DNA of 64,000 nt from Jiella soli. GTDB lineage: Bacteria > Pseudomonadota > Alphaproteobacteria > Rhizobiales > Rhizobiaceae. Numbering within the stretch: the stretch's first letter is position 1; every line of letters starts with the position of its first letter. The notes below the pieces were generated by a model. It was not told where the DNA came from. It did not search any database and worked only from the letters and a program-made list of their open reading frames with translations. Both the position numbers and the translations under genes were made by a program. The stretch lies in assembly GCF_020615385.1 (NCBI RefSeq), contig NZ_JAJAVB010000032.1:43960-107959 (forward strand). The letters are read 5' to 3'. This document shows positions 37,197 to 46,034 of this stretch, piece after piece.

Positions 37197-37760
37197 TCAG
37201 AGGCTCGGACCGGTGGTGGTCGCGGATTCGGGATCGATGAGACGGCTGGTGCGGGTTCTGACGTGCCGCGCGAAGACGATGATCTGATAGATCGTCATGC
37301 CCGCAAAACAGGCGGCGACGATCCAGTAGATCAGCGACTTCGGCACGTCGATCGAGGTCATCTTCTGGAGCGTCTTCTGGGCGAGCTGGCTGCAGAGCCA
37401 GGTGAGATAGGCGTAGAAGGCCAGCGAGACGACGTCGACAAAGAGCTGCAGCGCCACCCGGACGCTACGGGAAACGCGCGTGTAGAGGAGTTCGACCGCG
37501 ATGTGGCTCTCGCGGCGCACCGCCGAAACCGCGCCGATGAACGTCACCCCGATCAACAGGTAGCGGGCGATCTCCTCGGTCCAGCCGAGCGAATCGTTGA
37601 GGACGTAGCGGGTGAAGAACTGCAGGAAGACGACGACCGCCAGCGCCCAGAAGAAAACGATAACGGGCGCGTCGAGCAGCTTCAGGTCGGACAGGTCCTC
37701 GTCCGCATGGCGGACCGGCGTCGGCTCCGCGCCACGGGCGCTCTTGGTGTCGGTCGGCAT
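37197..37760 (-). CDS. TRAP transporter small permease, DctQ type
   Basis: A 187-residue protein with four predicted membrane helices, and the DctQ marker sequence RYVLNDSLGWTEEIARYLLI followed by AVSAVRRESHIAVE. It links the binding protein to the DctM subunit. The cytoplasmic N-terminus (about 30 residues) is longer than usual. It is 79 bp downstream of dctP and 16 bp upstream of dctM. Confidence 0.9.
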   Translation of the reverse strand: MPTDTKSARGAEPTPVRHADEDLSDLKLLDAPVIVFFWALAVVVFLQFFTRYVLNDSLGWTEEIARYLLIGVTFIGAVSAVRRESHIAVELLYTRVSRSVRVALQLFVDVVSLAFYAYLTWLCSQLAQKTLQKMTSIDVPKSLIYWIVAACFAGMTIYQIIVFARHVRTRTSRLIDPESATTTGPSL

Positions 37761-37839
37761 TGCCGGCGGCTCCGGAAGAAAGAGAGGGGGGCGACGGCCG
37801 AAGCCGCCGCCCGTCGATCAGCGACCGATCAGCCGCGGT

Positions 37840-38820
37840 CTACTTGATCGCCTGCAGCCGGTCGTAGGTCGCCTGGTCCCAGGTCGCGTCCGGCCCGTTG
37901 TGGAGCTTGACCGTCGCGTCGCGGAAGGGCTTGCGGTCGACCTCGTTGACCTGGACGCCCTGGTCCTTGAACCACTGGACGAGGTCCTTCTCGTTCTGGA
38001 TCACCTGGCTGGTCGCGCAGGCCGCGGTGTCGTCGAGCACCTTGTCGAATGCCTGCTTGTCCTCGTCAGACAAAGAACCCCACACCGAGCCGGAAACGAT
38101 GGTCAGAAGCGCGTCGGTGATGTGGCCGGTCAGGTTGATGTCCTTCTGGACCTCGTAGAACTTCTTCGCCTGAATGGTCGGGAGCGGGTTCTCCTGCGCG
38201 TCGACGGTTCCCTGCTGCAGTGCAAGGTATACCTCGGCGAAGGCGATCGGGGTCGGGTTGGCGCCGACCGCCTTGGGGAACATCTCGTAGAGCGGGGCAT
38301 TCGGCACGCGGATCTTCAGGCCGGCCATGTCCTCGGGCTTGAGGATCGGCTTGTTCGAGGTGACGTGCCGCTCGCCATAATAGGTCATCGAGGTGACGTG
38401 GTTGCCGGCGGCCTCCTCATAGCCCTCGGCGAGTTCCTTGAAGAGGTCGGAGTTGCGGTACTTGTCCCAATGGTCGAAGTCCCGGAACATGTAGGGCGCG
38501 CCGCCGATGGCGATCGGACCGTAGGCCCGGCCGGCAAACAGCTGGCCGGTATAGATGATGTCGACCGTGCCGAGGCCGAGACCCTCGTTGATGTCGGTCT
38601 CCTTGCCGAGCGAGGAAGCCGGATAGACCTCGATCGAATAGCGCCCGTCGGTGGCCTCCTTCAGCTTGTCGGACGCGGCGACGGCGCAGGTGTTGTACGG
38701 CTCGTTCGCCTCGTAGACATGGGCCCATTTCAGAACGGTCTCGGCGGATGCCGGCAGCGCATACAGGACGGCCACGGCGGTGGTTGCGGCCAGACAGGCC
38801 CTCAGACGATTGTATTTCAT
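37840..38820 (-). CDS. TRAP transporter substrate-binding protein, DctP type
   Basis: A 326-residue exported protein. The signal peptide covers residues 1-26 (ATTAVAVLYALPASAE). The mature chain starts TVLKWAHVYEANEPYN and contains the conserved carboxylate-binding region with GLKIRVPNAPLYEMFPKAVG and EVYLALQQGTVDAQENPLPT. DctP proteins of this type bind C4-dicarboxylates, uronates or related sugar acids through a conserved Arg. With the divergent altronate/galactarate-type dehydratase next door, a uronate or aldarate ligand is favoured. The ribosome site is GGGGAGGAG before ATG 38820. Confidence 0.92.
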   Translation of the reverse strand: MKYNRLRACLAATTAVAVLYALPASAETVLKWAHVYEANEPYNTCAVAASDKLKEATDGRYSIEVYPASSLGKETDINEGLGLGTVDIIYTGQLFAGRAYGPIAIGGAPYMFRDFDHWDKYRNSDLFKELAEGYEEAAGNHVTSMTYYGERHVTSNKPILKPEDMAGLKIRVPNAPLYEMFPKAVGANPTPIAFAEVYLALQQGTVDAQENPLPTIQAKKFYEVQKDINLTGHITDALLTIVSGSVWGSLSDEDKQAFDKVLDDTAACATSQVIQNEKDLVQWFKDQGVQVNEVDRKPFRDATVKLHNGPDATWDQATYDRLQAIK

Positions 38821-38835
38821 GTTTCTCCTCCCCAA

Positions 38836-38843
38836 TGTATACG
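38836..38843 (-). promoter_or_regulatory. Possible GntR-type operator half upstream of dctP
   Basis: The palindrome TGTATACG contains GTATAC (38837-38842), the core found in operators of GntR-family uronate regulators such as ExuR/UxuR. It is 16-23 bases upstream of the dctP start in the 200-bp divergent gap with the dehydratase gene. The match is short and could be chance. Confidence 0.25.
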
Positions 38844-39020
38844 CTGTTTTTCGGGCCATCATATTGGCTCGAGCCGGAAGCGCAATGCCGATGATCCCGC
38901 TGGGCCGGAAAAGCACGAACCTCGTTTCGCCGCGATCCGGTTTCATGCGATGGAAAGCGCTTGAAATAACCCGGGCTTTGCGCCCGCCGACGCAAGCTTC
39001 GACCTTGGGATTAAGACGAT

Positions 39021-40535
39021 ATGTCCACGAATGCCGTCCGCCTCGATCCGTCCGACAACGTCGTGACGGCGCTGAAGACGCTGGAGACCGGGGCGGAGGT
39101 CGAGACCGTCTTCACGCAGTCGCTGGTTCCGCGCGGCCACAAGATCGCGAGCCGGGCGATCGCCAAGGGCGAGAAGGTGGTGAAATACGCCCAGGTCATC
39201 GGATATGCCGCAGAGGACATTCCCGCCGGCAGCCATGTCCATACGCACAATGTCGAGTTCCGCGGCACCGCGCATGACTACGACTTCTCGACCGATCTGC
39301 GTCCGGTCACCATGGTGCCGGAGGCGAACCGCGACACCTTCATGGGCTATCGCCGCAAGAACGGCACGGTCGGCACGCGCAACACGATCGCGGTGATCAC
39401 CTCGGTCAACTGCTCGGCGACGGCGGCCCGCAAGATCGCCGAGGCCTTCGGCCCCGAGGAGCTCGCGGCCTATCCGAACGTCGACAACGTTACCGCCTAT
39501 GTCCACGGCACGGGCTGTGGCATGGGCGGAGACGGCGAGGGCTTCGAGGCGCTGCAGCGCGTGATGTGGGGCTATGCCCGCCACCCGAACGTCGCCGGCG
39601 TGCTGATGGTCGGGCTCGGCTGCGAGGTGAACCAGATCGACTGGCTGCTCGAAGCCTATGGCATCGAGAAGGGCCCGATGTTCCAGGCGATGAACATCCA
39701 GGACGTCGCCGGCCTGCGCCGGACGGTCGAGGTCGGGATCGAGAAGATCCGGGGGATGCTGCCGATCGCCAACGAGGCGCGGCGGGAGCCGTGCCCGGCC
39801 TCGGAGATCATGGTCGGCCTGCAGTGCGGCGGGTCGGACGCCTGGTCCGGCATTACTGCTAACCCGGCGCTCGGCTATGCCTGCGACCTCCTGGTGGCGC
39901 AGGGCGGCACCGGCGTCCTCGCCGAGACGCCGGAGATCTACGGCGCCGAGCACCTTCTCACCCGCCGCGCCAAGGACGAAAAGACCGGCCGCAAGCTCGT
40001 CAGGCTGATCGAGTGGTGGGAGGATTATACCGCTCGCAACAAGGGCTCGATGGACAACAATCCCTCGCCCGGCAACAAGAAGGGCGGGCTGACGACGATC
40101 CTGGAAAAGTCGCTCGGCGCGGCGGCGAAGGGCGGCACGAGCCCGCTCAACGGCGTCTACCGCTACGGCGAGCCGATCACCGAGCGAGGCTTCGTCTTCA
40201 TGGATTCGCCCGGCTACGACCCGGCCTCGGTCACCGGGCAGATCGCGTCGGGCTGCAATCTCGTCGCCTTCACCACCGGGCGCGGCTCGGCCGCGGGCTT
40301 CAAGCCGGCCCCGTCGATCAAGATCGCGACCAACACCGAGATGTACCGGCGCATGACCGAGGACATGGACGTCGATGCCGGCCGCATCGTCTCCGAAGGG
40401 CTGTCGATCGAGCAGTCCGGCCGCGAGATCTACGAACTCCTGCTGAAGGTCGCCTCGGGCGAGATGTCGAAGTCGGAGGCGCAGGGGCTCGGCGACTACG
40501 AATTCGTGCCCTGGCAGATCGGCGCGACCATGTGA
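39021..40535 (+). CDS. uxaA: UxaA-family altronate/galactarate-type dehydratase
   Basis: A 504-residue iron-dependent sugar-acid dehydratase. The N-terminal SAF domain (about 1-95) shows RGHKIASRAIAKGEKVVKYA and HVHTHNVEF, the latter resembling altronate dehydratase. The C-terminal catalytic part contains MVGLGCEVNQ, CGGSDAWSGITANPALGYA, NPSPGNKKGGLTTILEKSLG and VAFTTGRGSAAGFKPAPSIK. It converts an aldonate or aldarate to a 2-keto-3-deoxy acid. E. coli UxaA and GarD have similar length; local features (YGAEHLL) favour UxaA. It is divergent from the TRAP importer, which may supply its substrate. Confidence 0.88.
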   Translation: MSTNAVRLDPSDNVVTALKTLETGAEVETVFTQSLVPRGHKIASRAIAKGEKVVKYAQVIGYAAEDIPAGSHVHTHNVEFRGTAHDYDFSTDLRPVTMVPEANRDTFMGYRRKNGTVGTRNTIAVITSVNCSATAARKIAEAFGPEELAAYPNVDNVTAYVHGTGCGMGGDGEGFEALQRVMWGYARHPNVAGVLMVGLGCEVNQIDWLLEAYGIEKGPMFQAMNIQDVAGLRRTVEVGIEKIRGMLPIANEARREPCPASEIMVGLQCGGSDAWSGITANPALGYACDLLVAQGGTGVLAETPEIYGAEHLLTRRAKDEKTGRKLVRLIEWWEDYTARNKGSMDNNPSPGNKKGGLTTILEKSLGAAAKGGTSPLNGVYRYGEPITERGFVFMDSPGYDPASVTGQIASGCNLVAFTTGRGSAAGFKPAPSIKIATNTEMYRRMTEDMDVDAGRIVSEGLSIEQSGREIYELLLKVASGEMSKSEAQGLGDYEFVPWQIGATM

Positions 40536-40582
40536 GACGGGCGGCACGGGAGCCCCGCCCGCAAGGCGGCTAACGGCCCGTC
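40536..40582 (+). terminator. Possible terminator after the dehydratase gene
   Basis: Directly after the stop, GACGGGC (40536-40542) pairs with GCCCGTC (40576-40582), enclosing a nested GGGCGG/CCGCCC stem. There is no T-run. It is the only terminator-like structure before the next plus-strand gene at 40662. Confidence 0.35.
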
Positions 40583-40661
40583 CCGGAACCCTGATGGCGG
40601 CACATGGTTGGTTGGGCGAAGGGCCGCAAAAGGCCCGAAGCCAAGCAATACGGAGACGACC

Positions 40662-41123
40662 ATGGCCTTCCTGCTCTCCAGCCCGGATTTCAAAGACGGG
40701 GACAAGATCCCGCCCCGCCACCTGAAGACCGGCGACAATCTCTCGCCGCAGCTCGAATGGACCGATCCTCCGGGCGGGACGCTGAGCTACGTCCTGTTGA
40801 TGGAGGACGTGACAACCGCCGATAAAGCGCATCGGCACTGGGCAATCTTCAACATTCCTGCCGATCGCCGGCATCTCGCTCCAGGACGTTCTTCCGGCGC
40901 CCGGACCGAGGATCTGCCGCACGCGGTCAACGACTTTGGCGAGCCGCGCTACGACGGCCCGCATCCGAGCGACAGCGAGCACAGCTACCGCTTCCGCCTT
41001 GCGGCGCTCGACATCGCCGAACTCCCGATCCTCGAAGATGTCCCGGATGCGGCGACCGTTTGGGATCGCGCCCGCGACCACATCATCGCCGAAGCCGGAA
41101 TCATGGGGACCGCGAAGGCCTGA
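40662..41123 (+). CDS. YbhB/YbcL (PEBP, Raf kinase inhibitor-like) family protein
   Basis: A 153-residue cytoplasmic protein of the phosphatidylethanolamine-binding protein family. The motifs are NLSPQLEWTDPPGG (anion site Asp-Pro), HWAIFNIPADRRHLA and the GPHP region before HSYRFRLAALD. The start ATG at 40662 matches the usual MAFLLSSPDF opening; a start at 40608 would add 18 unusual residues. Function of bacterial members is unclear. The gene stands alone and is followed by a strong hairpin. Confidence 0.88.
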   Translation: MAFLLSSPDFKDGDKIPPRHLKTGDNLSPQLEWTDPPGGTLSYVLLMEDVTTADKAHRHWAIFNIPADRRHLAPGRSSGARTEDLPHAVNDFGEPRYDGPHPSDSEHSYRFRLAALDIAELPILEDVPDAATVWDRARDHIIAEAGIMGTAKA

Positions 41124-41157
41124 TCCGGCAAAGCCCGCAGAATCGACAAGAACAGAT

Positions 41158-41194
41158 CGATACGGCCCGGGCACTCATCGCCCGGGCCGTATCG
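41158..41194. terminator. Perfect 15-bp hairpin terminator
   Basis: CGATACGGCCCGGGC (41158-41172) and GCCCGGGCCGTATCG (41180-41194) are perfectly complementary with a 7-nt loop, 35 bases after the stop of the PEBP gene. The tail is only TTACGG, so strength depends on the very stable stem. It likely ends the PEBP transcript. Confidence 0.75.
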
Positions 41195-41366
41195 TTACGG
41201 CCGTGCCGTTCGGCCGCCGGGACCAACACGGTGGACCGAGCCGGATTGGGGCGCCGGGCGAAGACAATCCGTCGCTCGCGTTCCACACGGGCAGGGCGGT
41301 GCCTATCTGGCTTGACGACGGCGGCAGCGCAGCGGAGCTTGCGGGGACAGCAAGGGACGGAGCACC

Positions 41367-42314
41367 ATGAGCAACGGCATCCACCATGTCACGGCGATCG
41401 GCGGTCCGGCCGCGCGCAATCACGACTTCTACACCCGGGTCCTGGGAATGCGGCTGGTCAAGACGACCGTCAATTTTGACGATCCCGGCACCTATCACCT
41501 CTATTACGGTGACGAGGCCGGGCGGCCCGGGACGATCCTGACCTTCTTTCCCTGGGAGCATGTCGCGGCCGGACGGCTCGGCGTCGGCGAGACGCAGGAG
41601 ACGGTGTTCCGGGTGCCGGAAGCGGCGATGGGCTTTTGGGCGCACCGCTTCATCGAGAAGGGCGTCGACCATCAGGCGCCGGAAAAGCGTTTCGGGGAGA
41701 CCGTCTGCTCCTTCAAGGACCCGGACGGCACGCGGCTGGCACTCGTCGCTGTGCCGGGCGCCGAGGCCGAGCCCGGCTGGAGCGACGGCACGATCCCGGC
41801 CGAGCACGCGCTGCGCGGGATGCAAGGGGTCAGCCTGCTTCTGGAGGAGGCGGGCGCGACCGGCGCGATCCTCACCGACATCTTCGGCTTCCGTGAGAGT
41901 GGGAAGGAGGACTCGACGACGCGCTATGTCCTGCCCGGCACGCCGGTCGGCGGCGTCGTCGATATCCGTGCGGTCGGGGGTTTCCTGAAGCCGCGTGTCG
42001 GCGGCGGCTCTGTCCACCATGTCGCCTTTCGCGCCAGGGACGATGCCGAGCAGGCCGAGATGGTGAAGCGGCTGAAGGAGAACCACGGCATCGAGACGAC
42101 CGAGCAGAAGGATCGCAACTACTTCCGCTCGGTCTATTTCCGCGAACCCGGACACATCCTCTTCGAGATCGCCACCGATGCTCCCGGCTTCTCCGTCGAC
42201 GAGCCAGCGGATGGGCTCGGCACGTCCCTGAAGCTGCCGGCGCAGTTCGAACCGATGCGCGAGCGGATCGAACGGGCGCTGCCGGATCTCGGGAGAGAGC
42301 CCGCGCCACAATAG
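41367..42314 (+). CDS. VOC-family ring-cleaving dioxygenase (glyoxalase superfamily)
   Basis: A 315-residue protein with two vicinal-oxygen-chelate modules. The first begins GIHHVTAIGGPAARNHDFYT and the second contains VHHVAFRARDDAEQAEM; iron-ligand candidates are His in these segments and Glu in HILFEIATD. The length and motifs match the MhqO/MhqA-like hydroquinone-type dioxygenases, which open dihydroxylated aromatic rings. It is monocistronic here. The substrate is inferred from the family only. Confidence 0.88.
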   Translation: MSNGIHHVTAIGGPAARNHDFYTRVLGMRLVKTTVNFDDPGTYHLYYGDEAGRPGTILTFFPWEHVAAGRLGVGETQETVFRVPEAAMGFWAHRFIEKGVDHQAPEKRFGETVCSFKDPDGTRLALVAVPGAEAEPGWSDGTIPAEHALRGMQGVSLLLEEAGATGAILTDIFGFRESGKEDSTTRYVLPGTPVGGVVDIRAVGGFLKPRVGGGSVHHVAFRARDDAEQAEMVKRLKENHGIETTEQKDRNYFRSVYFREPGHILFEIATDAPGFSVDEPADGLGTSLKLPAQFEPMRERIERALPDLGREPAPQ

Positions 42315-42383
42315 GCCCGAGGCGTCCAGCATTTGCAGGTTTCGGCAGCCCGGCGCGATATCGCCGCGGCTGCCTCGCACGCC

Positions 42384-42770
42384 TTACTTCGCCTGCGGCT
42401 GGTCCGGCACGCTGCTCGGCGGGATGACCGGCGTGGTTTCAGGGGTGGGATCGGGCGCCGGAGCCTGGATCTCGGGATCGTTCGTCGCCGGGGGCGTCAG
42501 CACGCCGGAACAATCCGCCAGCTTTCCCGACAGATCCTGGCCGGTCGCCGCGCCTCCCGGCTGCGCGGCGCAGGGATCGCCCATCGGCGAGGCGTCCGGA
42601 GTCGGCGGCGCGCTCGAATCGGGGCCGGGTGCGGGAACTTCCGGGATCTGGGTCAGCGGCGCCTCCGGTGCCGGTGTGCCCGGGGTCGGAGATTGCTGTG
42701 CGGCCGACATCGTGGTGGAGGAGAGGAGGGCGAGGCCGGCAAGAGCCGCTGCCTTGGGGAATAAAGTCAT
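42384..42770 (-). CDS. Secreted proline-rich small protein
   Basis: A 128-residue exported protein. The signal peptide spans about residues 1-24 (LFPKAAALAGLALLSSTTMSAAQ). The mature chain is about one third Pro/Ala, with a short structured centre holding two cysteines (MGDPCAAQPGG and GKLADCSGVL) that could form a disulfide, flanked by Pro-rich arms. I do not know a function; I believe similar Cys-containing Pro-rich proteins occur in other Hyphomicrobiales. It converges on the dioxygenase gene and is divergent from the DNA glycosylase gene. Confidence 0.7.
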   Translation of the reverse strand: MTLFPKAAALAGLALLSSTTMSAAQQSPTPGTPAPEAPLTQIPEVPAPGPDSSAPPTPDASPMGDPCAAQPGGAATGQDLSGKLADCSGVLTPPATNDPEIQAPAPDPTPETTPVIPPSSVPDQPQAK

Positions 42771-42936
42771 GAGATCATTCCTGAATCGGATCGGGGTCCC
42801 TTATCGCGAACAACGTTCGGCAGGAGGCTTTGGCTCCCGTGCCCCGGGCAGCTCCATGACGTCAGCCGTAGCGATCCTGCTTCTCGTGACCGGCGATGCC
42901 TGACTTTTCGCGCCGGGCTGCTATAAACCGCGCGCC

Positions 42937-44094
42937 ATGCCATCCCGACCCTTGAAGCCCTTCCACATCACCAGAGAGCAGGCCCGGCGGATATGGCTAC
43001 GGGCGCAGCGGCTCGATTCCCGTGAGCCTTTCGGGGAGGGCCCCGAGGCCACCGCTGCGGCGGTCGCCCATCTCGGCTATGTGCAGATCGATACGATCGC
43101 GGTGGTCGAGCGCTGCCACCATCACATCCTCTGGAACCGCATTCCGACCTACAGCCGGGCCCATCTCCAACACGCCCACAGCGTGGAAAAGTCCGTCTTC
43201 GAATACTGGACCCATGCGCTGTCCTACATTCCGGCGCAGGACTTCCGCTTCTTCATGCCGGCCATGAAGCGACACAAGGCGGCGCCGTCCTCCTGGTTCG
43301 GGACTGTGACGCCGGCAGACATGAACAAGGTCTTGCGACTGATCCGAAAGGAAGGGCCGCTCTCGATCCGCGACATCGAGGACGACGTCCTCGTCGAGAA
43401 GGAGCATCCCTGGGCTAGCCGAAAGCCGTCGAAACGCGCACTCCAGCACGCCTTCTACTCGGGAACGCTGACGATCAGCGCGCGCGCCGGCATGGTGAAG
43501 ACCTATGAGCTGACCGAGCGCCATTTCGGCTGGGAAAACCGTCCGCGTCAAGCGACCGAGCGGCAGGTGAACGACTATGTGCTGGACCGCGCGCTGAAGG
43601 CGCAGGGCATCGTCAGCCTCGACTCCATCTGCCATCTCGACGCCAAACGGAAGCCGGCGGTACGCGAACACATCGAGGCCAGGATGAAGCGGCGAATGCT
43701 TGTCCCCGTCACGATCGAGGATGGCGAGGCCGGCGAGCACTGGGCGGCGCCGGAGACGCTAGATGCGCTTCCTGAGGCCGGCGAGCCGCTCGTCCACATC
43801 CTCTCGCCCTTCGACCCGCTGATCATCCAGCGCAAGCGGCTGAAGCTTTTCTTCGGCTACGAGCATCGCTTCGAGGCCTATGTACCGCGGAACAAGCGCG
43901 TCTACGGCTATTTCGCCCTGCCGGTGCTTCTGGGGGACAGAATCGTTGCGGCTCTCGACCTGAAGGCAGATCGCGCGAAAGGCGAGCTTCTCATTCGGCA
44001 ATGGACCGATGTCGCTGGCGCCGTCTCGGCCGGCGAGCGCGCTGCGATCGATGCCGAACTCGAGCGCTTTTCGGCATTCCAGTTCGCAGACTGA
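42937..44094 (+). CDS. YcaQ-type crosslink-repair DNA glycosylase (winged-helix HTH_42)
   Basis: A 385-residue protein matching the YcaQ/AlkX family that unhooks interstrand DNA crosslinks. The conserved catalytic Gln-x-Asp is Gln50 and Asp52 in LGYVQIDTIAVVERCHHHI. Downstream are winged-helix repeats (GPLSIRDIEDD, RALQHAFYSGTLTI) and the C-terminal FDPLIIQRKRLKLFFGYEHR. It has no clear operon partners. Family length is about 390-410. Confidence 0.9.
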   Translation: MPSRPLKPFHITREQARRIWLRAQRLDSREPFGEGPEATAAAVAHLGYVQIDTIAVVERCHHHILWNRIPTYSRAHLQHAHSVEKSVFEYWTHALSYIPAQDFRFFMPAMKRHKAAPSSWFGTVTPADMNKVLRLIRKEGPLSIRDIEDDVLVEKEHPWASRKPSKRALQHAFYSGTLTISARAGMVKTYELTERHFGWENRPRQATERQVNDYVLDRALKAQGIVSLDSICHLDAKRKPAVREHIEARMKRRMLVPVTIEDGEAGEHWAAPETLDALPEAGEPLVHILSPFDPLIIQRKRLKLFFGYEHRFEAYVPRNKRVYGYFALPVLLGDRIVAALDLKADRAKGELLIRQWTDVAGAVSAGERAAIDAELERFSAFQFAD

Positions 44095-44188
44095 GGAAGA
44101 AACGACCGCGGCCGAGGCTATCGAGGGCCGACGCAACGCGCCGAGTGGTCGACGTGGCCGCTCGTCAATACCGCGGGAACCAAAGTGC

Positions 44189-44584
44189 CTAGATCGCGAC
44201 GCCGCGCTTTCGCATCGCGTCGGCTGCGCGCAGCGCTCCCAGCAGCCAGGTCTCGGCAAAGGGCTTGTCGATGAATCCGATCGGTCTGGACCGGAGTGCC
44301 CTTACCTCGTCGTCCGGCTCGATCCCGCCGCTGACGAACAGGGCGGGGATGTCGTGCTGCTGGCGCAGGACCTCCGCCACACAGACGCCGTCAGGTCCGC
44401 GCGCCAAGTGGATATCGATGATCGCAATGTCGACGTCACCGGAGCGCACGATCTTCAGTGCTTCCTCCAGATCTTCCGCAATTCCGGCAATGGTATAGCC
44501 GTGGCAGGTCAGCAATGACTCGAGCCCGAGCGCAACGATCGGATCGTCTTCGACAATGATGATCTTGGGCGAGGACGGGGCCAT
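44189..44584 (-). CDS. Single-domain response regulator (CheY-like)
   Basis: A 131-residue receiver domain with no output domain. The acidic pair Asp13/Asp14 (VEDDP), phospho-acceptor Asp57 (AIIDIHL) and conserved Lys in IDKPF are all present; the Thr/Ser position is in FVSGG. The start at 44584 is preceded by AAGGAAGG; an upstream start at 44686 would add 34 residues of unrelated sequence. No cognate histidine kinase is adjacent. It probably relays phosphate to another protein. Confidence 0.88.
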   Translation of the reverse strand: MAPSSPKIIIVEDDPIVALGLESLLTCHGYTIAGIAEDLEEALKIVRSGDVDIAIIDIHLARGPDGVCVAEVLRQQHDIPALFVSGGIEPDDEVRALRSRPIGFIDKPFAETWLLGALRAADAMRKRGVAI

Positions 44585-45164
44585 CTGGAACCTTCCTTTT
44601 GGTATCACAAAGTCGTGCGGAATGGATTGGTTCCCGACGACGCAAAAACGTCTTGCATCGATGCAGGTCAAGCTTTGCCGGCCCAAGCTGCTATGCGGCA
44701 GCGATTTGAATTCTTGGGCAAGGGTGCCGTCCTCGCCACCCCATCAGTCGAGCGTCACCGCCGCACTGCGTCCTTTCGTTGTATCGCCTTAACAAATCGC
44801 GGCTAGCGTCTGGCGGAGCTTCAAGGCGCATCGAAAGCCTTGGCGAGTGGTGCCATCGATCGACAGCAAATAGCGGACATGATGCCTCCGATTCAGTCGA
44901 ATTCGGCCCGACTGTGGCGCATGTCCGCTCCGACCCAGCGGGCGCGCGAAGGGAATCCCGTTGATCGTATCGATGTTTGCCGAATTTCCGCCATCGGTGC
45001 CGTGTCTCCCGCCCGAATCGGCCTACCGATCGAGGAGGGAAGACTGCTGATGTCGCACCAATTGTTAGCACATCGTCAACCATGCCGGCATGCGAGTGCG
45101 GATCATGCCGTATTCGATCCGTTGTCTTCCTAGTATCGGCGGGGCTGGGAAAGGGAGAATCTCT
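44585..45164. other. 580-bp divergent gap of lower GC
   Basis: No convincing gene. The gap separates the divergent response regulator and diguanylate cyclase genes and should hold both promoters. Two perfect 12-bp palindromes are visible: TGCATCGATGCA at 44654-44665 (upstream of the response regulator) and CATGCCGGCATG at 45081-45092 (83 to 72 bases before the cyclase start), the latter followed by another ATGCCG at 45105-45110. Base composition is visibly less GC-rich than in the flanking genes. Confidence 0.5.
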
Positions 45165-46034
45165 GTGCGGTTGTATGCGTTCATGCAGGGCGTCGGTTGG
45201 CCGAAGTCCTATGTCGGAAAGATCCTGGCCATCTGCTTCGTGGGAACCCACGTTCCTCTCGTCTCGATCGTGTTGTGGCTCGTTCTGCGGGGCGAGATGC
45301 GCGACTCGCTCCCGATCCTGGGCGTCGCTCTCGTCGCGACGCTCATCGGTACCGCACTGACGTTTGCCGGCGTCGCCGGAATGCTCGCTCCCGTCGTCCA
45401 GTCCACGGCCGCGCTCGACGGTTATTCGGCAGAGCGCCGGCGGCCGGCTCTGCCGACGAATTATCGTGATGCTGCAGGCCGGTTGATGGCGAGCGTCCAG
45501 TCGACCGTGTTGTCGCTCGACGAGACGGTGGGGGAGCTTCAATCGCGTGCGACCACCGATCCGCTGACGGGGCTGCGAAACCGTCACTGGCTTTCCGACC
45601 AGGGCGTCAAGATGGTCGAAGCGGCAAAGCGCCGGGGCGAGGCGATGTCGCTGCTCGTCATCGACATCGACCGGTTCAAGTCGCTGAACGACATGCACGG
45701 GCATCTCTTCGGGGATCAGGCGCTGATCATCGTCGCCGACGCATTGCGGGAAAGCGTGCGACGGGTCGACCAGGCCGTCCGGATGGGAGGCGACGAGTTC
45801 TGCGTTCTCCTGCCCGGCACGGAGGCGGCGCTGGCGAGCGAGATCGCCGAGCGGATCCGGCAGGCGGCGCGGCTGTCGGTCGACCGGCTGCTGGGGCCCG
45901 ATGTCCTGACGCTGAGCATCGGTCTTTCCGAATTGGGCGCGAGCGACACGGGCTTCGTCGATCTCTACTCCCGCGCCGACGGCAATCTCTACCGCGCCAA
46001 GGCCCGCGGTCGCGACCAGCTCGTGGTCGGCTGA
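45165..46034 (+). CDS. Membrane-bound diguanylate cyclase (GGDEF)
   Basis: A 289-residue protein with two N-terminal membrane helices (about 19-41 and 50-72) and a C-terminal GGDEF domain that makes cyclic di-GMP. The active motif is intact (RMGGDEFCVL) and an inhibitory I-site RxxD (RRVD) lies five residues before it, so product feedback is expected. DPLTGLRNRHWL marks the domain start. I chose GTG 45165 because GGGAGAA sits just upstream; a start at 45090 would place 25 unlikely residues before it. No sensory domain is visible between membrane and catalytic parts. Confidence 0.88.
   Translation: MRLYAFMQGVGWPKSYVGKILAICFVGTHVPLVSIVLWLVLRGEMRDSLPILGVALVATLIGTALTFAGVAGMLAPVVQSTAALDGYSAERRRPALPTNYRDAAGRLMASVQSTVLSLDETVGELQSRATTDPLTGLRNRHWLSDQGVKMVEAAKRRGEAMSLLVIDIDRFKSLNDMHGHLFGDQALIIVADALRESVRRVDQAVRMGGDEFCVLLPGTEAALASEIAERIRQAARLSVDRLLGPDVLTLSIGLSELGASDTGFVDLYSRADGNLYRAKARGRDQLVVG

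Noticed and set aside
38943..41174. A 743-codon minus-strand open frame opposite the dehydratase gene
   Set aside because: It is explained by codon bias of the UxaA-family gene and the PEBP gene; no domain or ribosome site supports it.
44585..44640. Possible general-stress sigma factor (EcfG) promoter before the response regulator gene
   Set aside because: A GGAAC -35-like sequence is present on the minus strand, but 16-17 bases downstream there is no CGTT -10 element.
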